Positions 33,966-43,481 of a DNA stretch of 64,000 nucleotides are shown piece after piece; the stretch's first letter is position 1, and each line of letters starts with the position of its first letter. The stretch is taken from assembly GCA_963204915.1 (NCBI GenBank), contig CAUJHS010000057.1, positions 1-64,000 of the forward strand. The letters are read 5' to 3'. The position numbers were made by a program, and so were the translations under genes. This DNA is from Planctomycetota bacterium (GTDB taxonomy: Bacteria > Planctomycetota > Planctomycetia > Pirellulales > Pirellulaceae). The notes under the pieces were generated by a model. It searched no databases, was not told where the DNA came from, and was given only the letters and a program-made list of their open reading frames with translations.

Positions 33966-36209
33966 TTATAACGGCCCAAAGCGGCCTTGCAGTTCTTCCA
34001 ACCGTCGGACCAAAGCGACGAACCGGCGGAACTGCTCCTGCTCGGCCAGATGTGAATTCACTTCGGCGGCGACGTTCAAAATATTCCCGAAGTTCCGCTG
34101 ATTGGTCGGCGCAAAGTACGATTTACGCAAGATCTCGGCGGTTTCCGCCGCCACCGTGGCGGCCTGCAACGAAATTGCCGACTGGGAGAACGAGGGAGCA
34201 AACTGCAGCCGGCTGATGCGCTGTCGTTCTTGATGCGCCTCATTCGTACGGGGGTCAACCCAGGTGAGCTCGGCCGTCGCCACATCGTCCGACTCGCCCG
34301 GCAAGAGCCACACTTCGTACAATGCCGTGGCGGCCTGGAGCGTGCGCAGCTTGCCTGCGTTCTCCGAAGAACCTAACGGAATGACCGCTGGCTCATGCCC
34401 CAGCAGCCGGTACGCCGCGACGGTTCCCGGCTTAAAGTTAACCTTGATTACCGCATTGGTGGCTAAAACAGGCGATTGTCCGAGCAGATTCTCCATTAAC
34501 CCGTCGTAGATTTGCTCGGTCGAAACGCCGCGTCGCACCTGACCACCGGCCACGGCGGTTAGTTTGGATATCGTTTGTGGCGCTTCGGTTTGCTGGCTTA
34601 GGTCAATAACATCGAGTCGCAAACCCTGGGCGGCTGCCTCCCTCAATTGTGCTTCGACCGCTTCATGCCCCGAGAGCGGCAATCCCGCCCGGGTATCGGT
34701 CAACAAGACCACGCGCTGGTCCGCACTCGGGAGCGCCTTGGCCCTCAACGCTAACGTAACCGCTTGGCGAACTCCAACTTCAAAGTTCGAGCCGCCTCGG
34801 GTTGGAAGTCGTTGAAGCAGGGCTGCGACTTTTTGGCGATCAGCCGAGGACGCCTCCTCAATCACATCAACCACTTCGTCGTTAAACAGGACGATGGATA
34901 AGCGATCCTGCGATCCCAGATGATCGAGCAACTTGCCCAACGCACGCTGCACCATGTCAAGCCGGTTGTTCCGGCTCATTGCCGACGATACGTCAATCGC
35001 CAGAGTCAAATGCGTGCTTGCCGTCGCTGGTCGAGCCGCAGGCCCCGCTTGCGCCGCCACTTGAAGCAACTGAGGACGCAGCCCTCCGAAGTCCTCACCA
35101 AATAATGAGGGGCCTGCCGCCGTGCGGATTTTCACGGTTCCAGGACTGGCCGCGGGGAATTCATAATCCATCGCCGCGAGGAAGTCTTCGACGCGTACTT
35201 CGGTTGCATTAGGCCATCGGCCTTCGCTCAATAGGCGTTGCGCGGCGTCGAAACTGGCGGTTGATGTTGAGATTGAAGTTGCCGACGTCGCCAATTGCGG
35301 GTGGGCCGCCGGTTCGACGATTGGGAAAACACCGTGCTTGTACAAGAAGACACGATCAAAACCTCGCACCAACGGAGGCGTCACTCCCTCGACCGAGTTG
35401 AATGCGACAAACTCCAGATTTGGAAGAGGATCATCGGAGGTTTGGGCGCCCAACGGCTTCCATTCGGCGAGCACTGCATTTTCAAAAGGCCGAAATCCCG
35501 AATCAAAGACTTGGGCTAACTCGCCCGCCGGGCCGGGCTTGATGGCGCGATCGACCGGAGCTAGTTCAATCTCGATACCACGCCTGTGGGGTGGAGTGGT
35601 TGCAAGCGCATCCTCCAGCGGGAACGTAAGTGGGGTTGGTTCCGCCGGCGTCCGAAGCTCCATAGGTCCTTGTTCGACGACCAAGGGCTGCTGTGAGGGG
35701 ACATCGCGCGGTCGTCCTGTCGAAAGAATCGCCACCGTCGAAGCCAAGTACGCCGCACCCAAGGCGAAGAACAATAGCCCGGCCGCCGTACCGCGCCAAA
35801 ATGGGAAAGAACGGCGGGGCGATCCGGCGATCCGTCGGGCGCGCGCCGCCAGCGAATCGGGCGCTGCAACGTTCCGGAGCGCCTCGTCAAGCGCTTCGTC
35901 TCGCACCGCCTGTTGCACGCGAACGACGAGTCCCTCGGGAACCGCCACGGCGTTCAGCAACTGATCAAGACGCGTTTCGCTAACCATGCGTCTGGCCGAT
36001 TGGCTTGCGGCGATCGCATGGAGCCGTGTGAGCAAGTCCGGCGGGACGGGCACTTCGATGAGTCGTTCGTCTAGGACTTCGTCCGACAGGCGCGGGTCGT
36101 TCGCCTCCTCACGGGCAATGGCGCGCAAGCGATCGAGAAACGAACTCTCCGGAGGAGGCGTCTCGCGCAGTTGTGCGTCAAGCCAGGATTCAGGAGGGAT
36201 GTTGGACAT
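33966..36209 (-). CDS. VWA-domain membrane protein, putative anti-sigma partner
   Basis: About 747 residues. The first 130 are cytosolic and contain repeated short helices (SSFLDRLRAIAREEA, PDLLTRLHAIAAS, PEGLVVRVQQAVRDEA, PDSLAARARRIAG). One membrane helix follows (AAGLLFFALGAAYLASTVAI). The outside part holds a von Willebrand A domain (about 400-570) beginning HLTLAIDVSSAMSRNNRLDM, where the last Ser of the usual DxSxS metal site is Ala, and a C-terminal beta-rich part with IKVNFKPGTVAAYRLLGHEP. It is encoded 90 bases downstream of an ECF sigma gene, so it probably senses an envelope signal and binds that sigma factor (inference). The start codon is not fixed by a clear ribosome binding site. 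Confidence 0.75.
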   Translation of the reverse strand: MSNIPPESWLDAQLRETPPPESSFLDRLRAIAREEANDPRLSDEVLDERLIEVPVPPDLLTRLHAIAASQSARRMVSETRLDQLLNAVAVPEGLVVRVQQAVRDEALDEALRNVAAPDSLAARARRIAGSPRRSFPFWRGTAAGLLFFALGAAYLASTVAILSTGRPRDVPSQQPLVVEQGPMELRTPAEPTPLTFPLEDALATTPPHRRGIEIELAPVDRAIKPGPAGELAQVFDSGFRPFENAVLAEWKPLGAQTSDDPLPNLEFVAFNSVEGVTPPLVRGFDRVFLYKHGVFPIVEPAAHPQLATSATSISTSTASFDAAQRLLSEGRWPNATEVRVEDFLAAMDYEFPAASPGTVKIRTAAGPSLFGEDFGGLRPQLLQVAAQAGPAARPATASTHLTLAIDVSSAMSRNNRLDMVQRALGKLLDHLGSQDRLSIVLFNDEVVDVIEEASSADRQKVAALLQRLPTRGGSNFEVGVRQAVTLALRAKALPSADQRVVLLTDTRAGLPLSGHEAVEAQLREAAAQGLRLDVIDLSQQTEAPQTISKLTAVAGGQVRRGVSTEQIYDGLMENLLGQSPVLATNAVIKVNFKPGTVAAYRLLGHEPAVIPLGSSENAGKLRTLQAATALYEVWLLPGESDDVATAELTWVDPRTNEAHQERQRISRLQFAPSFSQSAISLQAATVAAETAEILRKSYFAPTNQRNFGNILNVAAEVNSHLAEQEQFRRFVALVRRLEELQGRFGPL

Positions 36210-36299
36210 GGTGGCGCCGCACGGGACGTGCGACAAGGTCAACTAAAGCAACATACGCCGTCAAGCGAGGTTCACGCCACGCCACGCGTGACGAGCACC

Positions 36300-36800
36300 T
36301 TACCACACGCTTGACGCAGCGAGCAACTCGCGAAGCCGGCGTCGAGCACGGCTTACTCGCGAGAGGATTGTTCCCAAAGGAACGCCCAATTCGTCGGCCA
36401 CTTCTTGATGGGTTAACTCGCCCACGACCACCATGAGCAACGTCTCGCGCAGTTTGTCGTCCAACTGGTTGAGCGCCCGTTGCACTTCATCGCTGTAGTG
36501 CTGGGACATGGGGTCATGGCCCTCAACCCCCACTTCCGGTGGAGTATCGCTGGAAATCAGTCGCAAGTTTTTCTGCTTGCGCCAGCGATCCACCACACGA
36601 CGGCGGAGGATAGAGACCAACCACGCCCGGTCGCCGCGTCCTTCCTGATACCGATGGCGGCTCTTCCAGGCAGACCGGAAGGTCTCCTGAACCATATCTT
36701 CGGCTTCGTGGCCGTCTCCCACGAGTCGAAACGCCATGCGATACAACGCGGGCGCATGATCTCCTACGAGAGCGTCGAATTGCTCTTGCGTAAGCGCCAA
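36300..36800 (-). CDS. ECF RNA polymerase sigma factor
   Basis: About 166 residues. No ATG is available; a TTG at 36798-36800 preceded by AAGGA eight bases upstream is the likely start (MALTQEQFDALVGDHA), while another TTG lies six codons earlier. Region 2 is LYRMAFRLVGDGHEAEDMVQ followed by AWLVSILRRRVVDRWRKQ, and region 4 is LMVVVGELTHQEVADELGVP with LGTILSRVSRARRRLRELL. It is followed by the VWA membrane protein gene on the same strand, the usual sigma/anti-sigma order. Confidence 0.88.
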   Translation of the reverse strand: MALTQEQFDALVGDHAPALYRMAFRLVGDGHEAEDMVQETFRSAWKSRHRYQEGRGDRAWLVSILRRRVVDRWRKQKNLRLISSDTPPEVGVEGHDPMSQHYSDEVQRALNQLDDKLRETLLMVVVGELTHQEVADELGVPLGTILSRVSRARRRLRELLAASSVW

Positions 36801-37200
36801 ATTCGTTGTCCTTAGCAAGGTTCCGGACGAATCCGGGAACGAATTGCCGGGCCTGCCAAGCGATGAGTGATTCGCAAGCGTTTGCGAAGTTTATTCCCTC
36901 TCGCCCCGGACTCAACTTCTAATCATACCGACCCGCCTCGCCAGGAAGCAAGGACTTGCGCAATAGGAAACCGTAAACCGTTATAAGGCAACAACCTACA
37001 AGCGCACCATCGCGCCGGACGTGTCCCAAGCAAAAATCTAGGTCACGACAGAGGTTTGCCCCTCCGGGCAAATAAGTTTGGCCGACCGGGACGAAGACTC
37101 GATAGAATGAAACAAACGTGCTCGCCATGCCGGGCAGCGTTGGCTTCGGTCCGCCATATCTTGCTTGCGAATCGAGTTTCCGAGCTTCGGTTTCCATTCC
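36801..37200. other. Divergent promoter region, no gene recognised
   Basis: About 400 bases between the minus-strand sigma gene and the plus-strand membrane protein gene. Open frames here are short and lack families. It presumably holds both promoters; no clear motif could be assigned. Confidence 0.35.
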
Positions 37201-38700
37201 ATGCCCCTAGACTTTCACCAGTCGCGCAACGCGCCCGAATCGCGCCGGCCCCCGCCTGATTACTTCTCGCGCCGCGTCAAGCTGCGCTTATTCACGCTCG
37301 TGGCGCTGGTCATGCTGGTGTTGTGGTTTATGACCGAGGCGCGCAAACCGCAAAACTGGTACTGGATGTGGGGTGGGAACCCCAACTTCGCAGGAGGGCC
37401 GCCATTAACGAAGGATGAGACGGCAGGCGGATCGGAAGATGTAGACACCCGGTTGCAAATCACCCCCAACGCAACGCAAGACCCTGACGTTTTCACCGCA
37501 CCGGGCCAAGAACCCTCGCTTTGGAATGACGACGAAGACGAACTGACGGCCTTAACCGTTTCTCAAGATGAACGTTTGGAGCGCACTCGCCGCGACGGAT
37601 GGTCGCACGTTCTTCACCTGTTAGATTCGGAGCAAGACGCAGCGCTGCGTAAAACGCTCAAGTCCACGCGTGAGTCGGCCGCCCTGGATGAGTTGACGCT
37701 TCAGAACTGGCCCGCGGTTTTGGAGCAACTCGAACTGGGCTGGGATCAGTACCTTCAGGAAGGCTTCCAGTACTTGCTTGCGGCGCGCGGCAAGTTGAAC
37801 GAAGAACAACAAGCCGCTTGGCACAAGGCGGTCCAAGCGTTGGAGATCGAATGGCGACAGCAAGTGCAACCAGCGCTCAAAGCCGCAGGCGCCGGCGAAG
37901 CCCTCGCGCCGGAACAGCGCCAGGCCCTGGCCGCCGTGCAAACCACGCTTGACCAAGTCGCCCTGAGCGCCGTACGCGACAATACCGTGTTTCGTTCTTC
38001 CGAGCGTCATGCCTGGTTCCGATTGCTTGAGCAGCTTGACCAACAATCGCTTGCGTCGCTGGAGCAGGCTTCGCCGCAGCGCGTCGGATTCCTCCAATTA
38101 TTTGAACAATCGAACGTTTATCGTGGGCGACTCGTCACCGTGCGCGGGACCGCAACCTTGGGTTATCGCGTGCAAGCACCGTCGAACATTTACGGGATCA
38201 AAGAATACTCGGTGTTTTGGATTGCACCTGCGGGCGGTCCCAACTCGCCCATTGCCGTGTACGCGCTGCAACCGCCGGAGGGTTTTCCAGCGCTGAAGGA
38301 TAAAGATCGTGATCGGGCAACGACTCCCTTGAACGAAGAAATGGAGTTCACCGGTTACTACTTCAAGCGGTGGGCTTATCCTGCGAGAGACGGTTTGCGC
38401 ATTGCGCCGCTCCTTCTCGCGAAGACGGCGCGTTGGACGCCGCCGCCAGAATCACTCGCAAAAGATCAAACGCTCAATCCGTATGCGTTGGCGATGTACC
38501 TATGTGGCGCGATGGCCGTGGGCGCGTCGATCGCGCTTGTGGCGTACTGGCAAGGCCAACGTCGCTCCACCAAAAGTCGCATCTACGCCGCTTCGCCCGA
38601 CCGGTTCGCACAGCGTCTTCAAGCATTGGAGCAAGAGGACCCCGCCGAGGATGTTCGCGAAACGCTACGCCGTTTGAGCAACGAACAGAAAACCCCGTAG
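37201..38700 (+). CDS. Membrane-anchored hypothetical protein with one C-terminal OB-like module
   Basis: A 499-residue protein starting MPLDFHQSRNAPESRRPPPD. A membrane helix (about 32-50, LFTLVALVMLVLWFM) is followed by an acidic, probably extended region, a helical middle rich in Gln/Glu/Leu (about 140-300), and a beta-rich module (about 310-430) with YRGRLVTVRGTATLGYRV, SNIYGIKEYSVFWIAP and FTGYYFKRWAYPARDGLRIA. A second membrane helix near 447 (YALAMYLCGAMAVGASIALV) and a basic tail end the protein. It is 14 bases upstream of a gene with the same module, so the two should be co-transcribed. Function unknown. Confidence 0.75.
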   Translation: MPLDFHQSRNAPESRRPPPDYFSRRVKLRLFTLVALVMLVLWFMTEARKPQNWYWMWGGNPNFAGGPPLTKDETAGGSEDVDTRLQITPNATQDPDVFTAPGQEPSLWNDDEDELTALTVSQDERLERTRRDGWSHVLHLLDSEQDAALRKTLKSTRESAALDELTLQNWPAVLEQLELGWDQYLQEGFQYLLAARGKLNEEQQAAWHKAVQALEIEWRQQVQPALKAAGAGEALAPEQRQALAAVQTTLDQVALSAVRDNTVFRSSERHAWFRLLEQLDQQSLASLEQASPQRVGFLQLFEQSNVYRGRLVTVRGTATLGYRVQAPSNIYGIKEYSVFWIAPAGGPNSPIAVYALQPPEGFPALKDKDRDRATTPLNEEMEFTGYYFKRWAYPARDGLRIAPLLLAKTARWTPPPESLAKDQTLNPYALAMYLCGAMAVGASIALVAYWQGQRRSTKSRIYAASPDRFAQRLQALEQEDPAEDVRETLRRLSNEQKTP

Positions 38701-38714
38701 AGTGGCGCTCACCC

Positions 38715-40211
38715 ATGCGTTTCAATCTTGGTTGGCTTGCAATCTTCGTTGTGCCGTTAATGAGTTTGGCGGCGCGAAGCCAGGAGGCCGAAACGCCAAC
38801 GGCGATTCCCTTAAGCGAAGACGCGCCGCCTTGGGCCGAGGCCGACTTTCAACCGCCCAAGGTGCCTTTGCAGGAGATCGCCGGGCCGCAGCAACTTCTC
38901 GAGTTGCTGGGCGTCGACCCGAGCCAACTCAACCGCTTTGCCGATCATCGGCCGCTCCATTCCGACGAACTGGAGCCGCTGTACCGCATTCTTTATCGCA
39001 TCGATCGCTTCCAGCGTAATGATCTTTATCGTTGGCGGCTGCAGAATGTCGATTGGGAGCACGTCATCCAGCAACCCGAGGAATACCGCGCTAGTTCCGT
39101 GCGATTGACTGGCAAAGTAACTCGCATCGAAAAAGAAGCGATTCTGCCCGAAGCGGCGCGGATCCTGAAGTTCGATCACTTTTATCGGGTGACGCTCCAG
39201 CCCGAAGATGCGCCTTATTCGGCCTTGGTGTGCTGCCGATGGTTGCCGCGGGCCTGGAAGGTGGGCGAAGACGTAAGCTATCGCGGCGGCGCCGAGGGGC
39301 TCCTGCTTAAAATCGGCCTGACCGAAGACAACCAACCGCAACTCGTTGTGGTTTGCGACCGCATGGCCTGGCGACCGAACGCGCCCGATGCGGCGCGCGG
39401 CGTCACTCCAAGTCACGTGTTGCTTGCGTCGCACGGGTTAGATTTGGGACAGTTGGACCTTGTGCTCGATCGTCGCGAAATCACCGCGTTCGAGCGCGAG
39501 CCGTTTTACCAGATGCTCGACGCTGCACGGCGAATCGACGCCAAGACCCTGGCCCAACAGGCCGAAACGAATCTTCCCCTGGCGCCATTGCTTCAAACGC
39601 CCCGCGAGATGCGAGGAAAACTCGTGTCGCTTACGGGCGAAGTGCGGCGCGTACAAGAGATTCGTGTCGATGCGAAAGACATTCGCGAGCGGTTTGGTAT
39701 CGACCGCTATTATGAGATCGACGTGTTCCTTCCGCTTGCGAACGAATCGATTCGCATGGGCGAAAGCGCCGACGCGCCGGTGTTCGAGAACTATTTTCCG
39801 GTTGTGTTTTGCATGGCCGAGTTGCCGCCCAAGATGAAACCGGACGATCTGATCTATCGGGAAGCCCGGTTGCCGGCGTTCTATTTCAAACTGTGGGCGT
39901 ACAAGACCGAGTTCATGGAGCGGCACGGCGACCGCGACGTTCAACTCGGTCCAATGCTTATCGGTCGTACCTTTGAAGTATTGCCCCGCCCCGCTGCGCC
40001 CACGGGGCTTTTCGGGACGGTGCTCGCGGTGGTGTTTGTAGCCACTTTGGCTGTCGTGTGGGTGTGGGTGTCGCGCACGGGGAAAACCGATGCGGCCCAC
40101 GCCCGCGAGTTGCGACGCCGCCGTCAAAACGCACAAGAGGGCGGCTCGTCGCTCGACAACTTGGAAGCCAAACCGCCGGACTTTAGCCAATTGAAGGCGG
40201 ACGACGAATAG
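38715..40211 (+). CDS. Secreted or membrane-anchored paralogue with two OB-like modules
   Basis: A 498-residue protein with a signal peptide (MRFNLGWLAIFVVPLMSLAA). It contains two copies of the beta-rich module of its neighbour: about 130-215 (SSVRLTGKVTRIEKEAI, FDHFYRVTLQPEDAPYSALV) and about 300-430 (RGKLVSLTGEVRRVQEIRVD, RYYEIDVFLPLANESIRMG, AFYFKLWAYKTEFM). A membrane helix (about 440-458, VLAVVFVATLAVVWVWV) and a basic cytoplasmic tail follow. Layout and motifs show it is a duplicated relative of the upstream gene. It ends four bases before the convergent response-regulator gene. Confidence 0.75.
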   Translation: MRFNLGWLAIFVVPLMSLAARSQEAETPTAIPLSEDAPPWAEADFQPPKVPLQEIAGPQQLLELLGVDPSQLNRFADHRPLHSDELEPLYRILYRIDRFQRNDLYRWRLQNVDWEHVIQQPEEYRASSVRLTGKVTRIEKEAILPEAARILKFDHFYRVTLQPEDAPYSALVCCRWLPRAWKVGEDVSYRGGAEGLLLKIGLTEDNQPQLVVVCDRMAWRPNAPDAARGVTPSHVLLASHGLDLGQLDLVLDRREITAFEREPFYQMLDAARRIDAKTLAQQAETNLPLAPLLQTPREMRGKLVSLTGEVRRVQEIRVDAKDIRERFGIDRYYEIDVFLPLANESIRMGESADAPVFENYFPVVFCMAELPPKMKPDDLIYREARLPAFYFKLWAYKTEFMERHGDRDVQLGPMLIGRTFEVLPRPAAPTGLFGTVLAVVFVATLAVVWVWVSRTGKTDAAHARELRRRRQNAQEGGSSLDNLEAKPPDFSQLKADDE

Positions 40212-40215
40212 CGGT

Positions 40216-41610
40216 CTACGCCGACCTTTCAAGCGTCGTGCTTTGGTTGAGCTTGTTGTACAGCGTCTTGAGGCTGATGCCCAGTTCTTCAGCGGCAAGG
40301 GGTTTGTTGCCGTCGTTGCGCTCTAGCGCGTCGTGAATCGCTTTCATTTCCAGATCGCGCAACGAAATCGGCCCGCTCGACTTCACTTCGCTACGCAACC
40401 GGCGCGACAGGAAGTGATCGGGCAAGTCATCGGCTCGTAAGGGAAGCTGGTCGCACAGGATCGCCGCATGTTCGATGACATTGGCCAATTCGCGCACGTT
40501 GCCAGGCCACACATGCGACGTGAGACGCTCGACGGCTTCGTCGGTGAGGAGTTCATCATCAGGACGCGCCTCTTGCCGGAAACGCAGCACCAAGTGGCGC
40601 GCCAACTCGGGCACGTCGTCTAAGCGTTCGCGCAGCGCCGGAATGTGAATCTCGAAGGTGTTGATGCGGAACATCAAATCTTCGCGGAAGGCGCCTTCGT
40701 GGACCATCTCTTCCAAGTTACGGTGCGTGGCGCACACGACGCGCACGTCGACCACGAAGGAATCGTTATCGCCCACGCGGCGCACTTCGCCGCTTTCCAG
40801 CACGCGCAGCAGTTTCGCCTGCATCGACTTGGGCAATTCGCCGATCTCGTCCAGGAATACGGTGCCGCCGTTGGCGACTTCGAACAATCCGACGCGCGAC
40901 TCATCGGCGCCGGTGAAGGCGCCCTTGCGATGCCCGAACAACTCGCTTTCGATGAGTGCTTCGGGCAAGGCGCCGCAGTTCACGGCGACGAATGGCTTGT
41001 CGGCTCGTAAGCTCTGTTCGTGCAGCGCCCGGGCCACCAACTCTTTACCGGTGCCGGTTTCGCCCAAGATCAGAACCGTGGAGTTCGTTGGCGCCACTTT
41101 GGCGATGAGCGCGCGAACGCGCTGCATGCGACTGCTTTTGCCGACAAGGCGCGTTTGACCTTCAATCCGGTAAAGCCGCCGCTCGAGCGCGCGGTACTTA
41201 TTCGTGAGTTCGCGCTTGTCGATTACTTTGGCCAGCAGGGCTTGCAGTTCGACCAGTTTGCATGGCTTGGTCAAGTAGTCGAAGGCGCCGTAGCGCAGCG
41301 CTTCCACGGCCGTTTGCATGGTGCCCTTGCCAGTGAGCACGACCGCCTCGGTATCGGGCGAAAGCTCTTTCGCTTTGGCGATGACTTGAATTCCCGACAT
41401 GCCCGGCATGTCGAGATCGACAATCAGGCAGTCGTAGGTGTTGCGCTCCAGCGCGGCCACGGCGGTCAGCCCGTCGGGGCAGACCGTGACCTGGTGCCCC
41501 ATGCGGGGCAGTTCGTTTTTCATTAACTCCTGAAGCGACCGCTCGTCGTCGGCGAAGAGCAGCTTGAGCCCATCATGCGGCTTGGAGTTGTTTTTGACGT
41601 TTTTGCTCAT
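40216..41610 (-). CDS. NtrC-family sigma-54-dependent response regulator
   Basis: A 464-residue protein. The receiver domain (about 17-130) has LLFADDERSLQELMKNELPR, the phospho-acceptor Asp in CLIVDLDMPGMSG, and AVVLTGKG. The AAA+ domain has the Walker A GETGTGKELVARALHE, the sigma-54 contact GAFTGADE, Walker B GGTVFLDEIGELP and R-finger region FREDLMFRINTFEIHIPALR. The C-terminus is a Fis-type helix-turn-helix (GNKPLAAEELGISLKTLYNK). The start at 41608-41610 lies inside the end of the histidine kinase gene, 38 bases before its stop, so the two are translated as a coupled pair. Confidence 0.92.
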   Translation of the reverse strand: MSKNVKNNSKPHDGLKLLFADDERSLQELMKNELPRMGHQVTVCPDGLTAVAALERNTYDCLIVDLDMPGMSGIQVIAKAKELSPDTEAVVLTGKGTMQTAVEALRYGAFDYLTKPCKLVELQALLAKVIDKRELTNKYRALERRLYRIEGQTRLVGKSSRMQRVRALIAKVAPTNSTVLILGETGTGKELVARALHEQSLRADKPFVAVNCGALPEALIESELFGHRKGAFTGADESRVGLFEVANGGTVFLDEIGELPKSMQAKLLRVLESGEVRRVGDNDSFVVDVRVVCATHRNLEEMVHEGAFREDLMFRINTFEIHIPALRERLDDVPELARHLVLRFRQEARPDDELLTDEAVERLTSHVWPGNVRELANVIEHAAILCDQLPLRADDLPDHFLSRRLRSEVKSSGPISLRDLEMKAIHDALERNDGNKPLAAEELGISLKTLYNKLNQSTTLERSA

Positions 41611-43165
41611 GCTGCACCAAGGGCAATACGACGCTAAACCGAGAGCCTTGGCCCGGGCCGTCACTGGAGACGGCAATGCTGCCTCCGTGGTCGTTCACAA
41701 TCTGCCAGGTAATCGACAGCCCCAGCCCCGTTCCTTTTCCATCGCGGCGGCGTGTGAAGAACGGCTCGAACAGATGTTCCAGCACCTCTGCACTCATGCC
41801 GCATCCGTTGTCTTGCACAATCAACTCGGCGAACCCATTGCATTGTCCAAGTTGCACCTGCACCACGCCGCCTGGGTCCAGACTGTCCAAAGCGTTGGTA
41901 ATCAGGTTCAGGACGACCTGTTTCATCTCTTGCGGGTTGAGTTGAGCGTAAACAGATTCGTGGTGATTGAACTCGATTTGTTTCTCGCGGTATCTGCCCA
42001 GGTGACGGACCATATCGATCACGTCGCCCACCAGATGGTTCAACTCAATGGTTTGTTTTTGACTTTCGCCCATGCGCGAGAAGTCCAACAGCCGTTCCGT
42101 GATTTCTTTGCACCGAAACGCTTCATCCTGAATCCGGCGGAGGTAGTCGCGCAACAAGGTGATCTCCTCATTATGCTCACCGTCGGGCTTTTCATCGTCT
42201 TGCTGAATGATGTCGTGCAGCCGCAATTCCAGCGATTCGGCCGACCAGGCGATCGACGCCAACGGGTTGTTGATCTCGTGCGCCACGCCCGCCGCCAGGA
42301 AACCGACGCTCGCCAGTTGTTCGCTGCGCACAATTTCTTTGGTGCGCTGCCGGACTTGCTGGTTCAGGTCGTCGCGAATCTCTTGGAAGTTGCGCGTCAT
42401 GGCGTTCATGGCGCGGGCGAGTTCGGCCATTTCGTCGTGCGTGGTCAGGTGAATGCGGTGGTTGTAGTCGCCCGCCGCCACCACGCGAGACCCGCGAATC
42501 AACACGCGCAGCGGAGCAAACACCCACACGTAAAAGCACCACACATAGAGCCCCAGCATCGACACGGCAAGAATCGTTGAGACCCACGTCATGACAATCC
42601 AGGTGCGGTACTGCACTTTCACATCGCCGGCGAAAGCATGCATGCGTTGCTGCAAGTACGTAGGCAATTCGTTCGCCAGGCGGTGAATGTTCTCCACCTC
42701 GCGACGGATCGCGCCTTCCTCCAATTGTTCGTTGAACATCCAGGCTTCGCCGCTGTTCAGCTCATCGATGCGCAGGAGCGATTGTTCGATCTTGGCGACG
42801 GCTTCCCACTCCCTGGAGTTGTCGTCAATCTTGAAGCCGGTGCGCTCCGTTTGCGCCAGTTGCTCACGATAGCGACGCAGCGCATTGCGCACCTGCATCA
42901 GGTTCGTGGCGAATTCTTCCCGCAGGATCCACGGCCGTGAGGGATCCGAACGGCGAATTTCTGAAAGTGTCGCATTCAGATCGCTCACGCTTTCGGCTAA
43001 GGCCGCCGCCAGCGGCAACTCGACCGCACGGTTGCTCACCGAGCGAGCCAACCCACGATACGAGTACACGCCTCGAAAACTGCTAAAGGCGAGCATGGCC
43101 ACCATCATGAGCAGCAAAGCTACGCCAACCAGCAATTTGTATCGAATTCGCCAACGAGCCAGCAC
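41573..43165 (-). CDS. Membrane histidine kinase
   Basis: A 530-residue protein starting at a GTG preceded by AAGGAGG. Two membrane helices (about 10-28, LLVGVALLLMMVAMLAFSS, and about 190-215, IVMTWVSTILAVSMLGLYV) enclose a periplasmic helical sensor region. Then come a HAMP-like segment (APLRVLIRGSRVVAAGDYNH), the dimerisation domain with the phospho-acceptor His in AAGVAHEINNPLASIAWS, and the ATP-binding domain: N box NLITNALDSLD, G1 box VQDNGCGMSAE, F box FEPFFTRR, G2 box GKGTGLGLSI. It overlaps its response regulator gene, so it should drive that sigma-54 activator. The signal is unknown. Confidence 0.92.
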   Translation of the reverse strand: MLARWRIRYKLLVGVALLLMMVAMLAFSSFRGVYSYRGLARSVSNRAVELPLAAALAESVSDLNATLSEIRRSDPSRPWILREEFATNLMQVRNALRRYREQLAQTERTGFKIDDNSREWEAVAKIEQSLLRIDELNSGEAWMFNEQLEEGAIRREVENIHRLANELPTYLQQRMHAFAGDVKVQYRTWIVMTWVSTILAVSMLGLYVWCFYVWVFAPLRVLIRGSRVVAAGDYNHRIHLTTHDEMAELARAMNAMTRNFQEIRDDLNQQVRQRTKEIVRSEQLASVGFLAAGVAHEINNPLASIAWSAESLELRLHDIIQQDDEKPDGEHNEEITLLRDYLRRIQDEAFRCKEITERLLDFSRMGESQKQTIELNHLVGDVIDMVRHLGRYREKQIEFNHHESVYAQLNPQEMKQVVLNLITNALDSLDPGGVVQVQLGQCNGFAELIVQDNGCGMSAEVLEHLFEPFFTRRRDGKGTGLGLSITWQIVNDHGGSIAVSSDGPGQGSRFSVVLPLVQHEQKRQKQLQAA

Positions 43166-43481
43166 TGCGACCTCCTTGTCGCACGCCCACTGGGTTCAGC
43201 AGGGGCAACACGCCGTCTGGGTTAAATGAGGCGGTCAAGGCGCTCTGCGGAAACGCACCGCCACGAAAACGGCTCGGGGAGTCTACCAACAAGGCGCGGC
43301 TAACGGCAAGGTCGAAAGCGCCGCACGGAACGCAAGAACGTGAAACATGGGTCAAATAGGCTGCTTAGTTTGTTTCGACATACCGGATTGCCTGTTGCGA
43401 GGCCCTGTCGGAAGCACCACAATACCCCTGTCGCGGTCGGCATGACCGAGAACGTCTGGCGCCGGCGGATCCGAACCTTTT
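43166..43481. other. Divergent intergenic stretch, no gene recognised
   Basis: This 316-base stretch lies between the histidine kinase and the decarboxylase gene and should contain their promoters. No clear RNA, repeat or promoter consensus was seen. Confidence 0.35.

Noticed and set aside
38370..38714. Longer N-terminal extension of the second OB-module gene, overlapping its neighbour.
   Set aside because: The ATG at 38715 begins a clean signal peptide and avoids a 331-base overlap.
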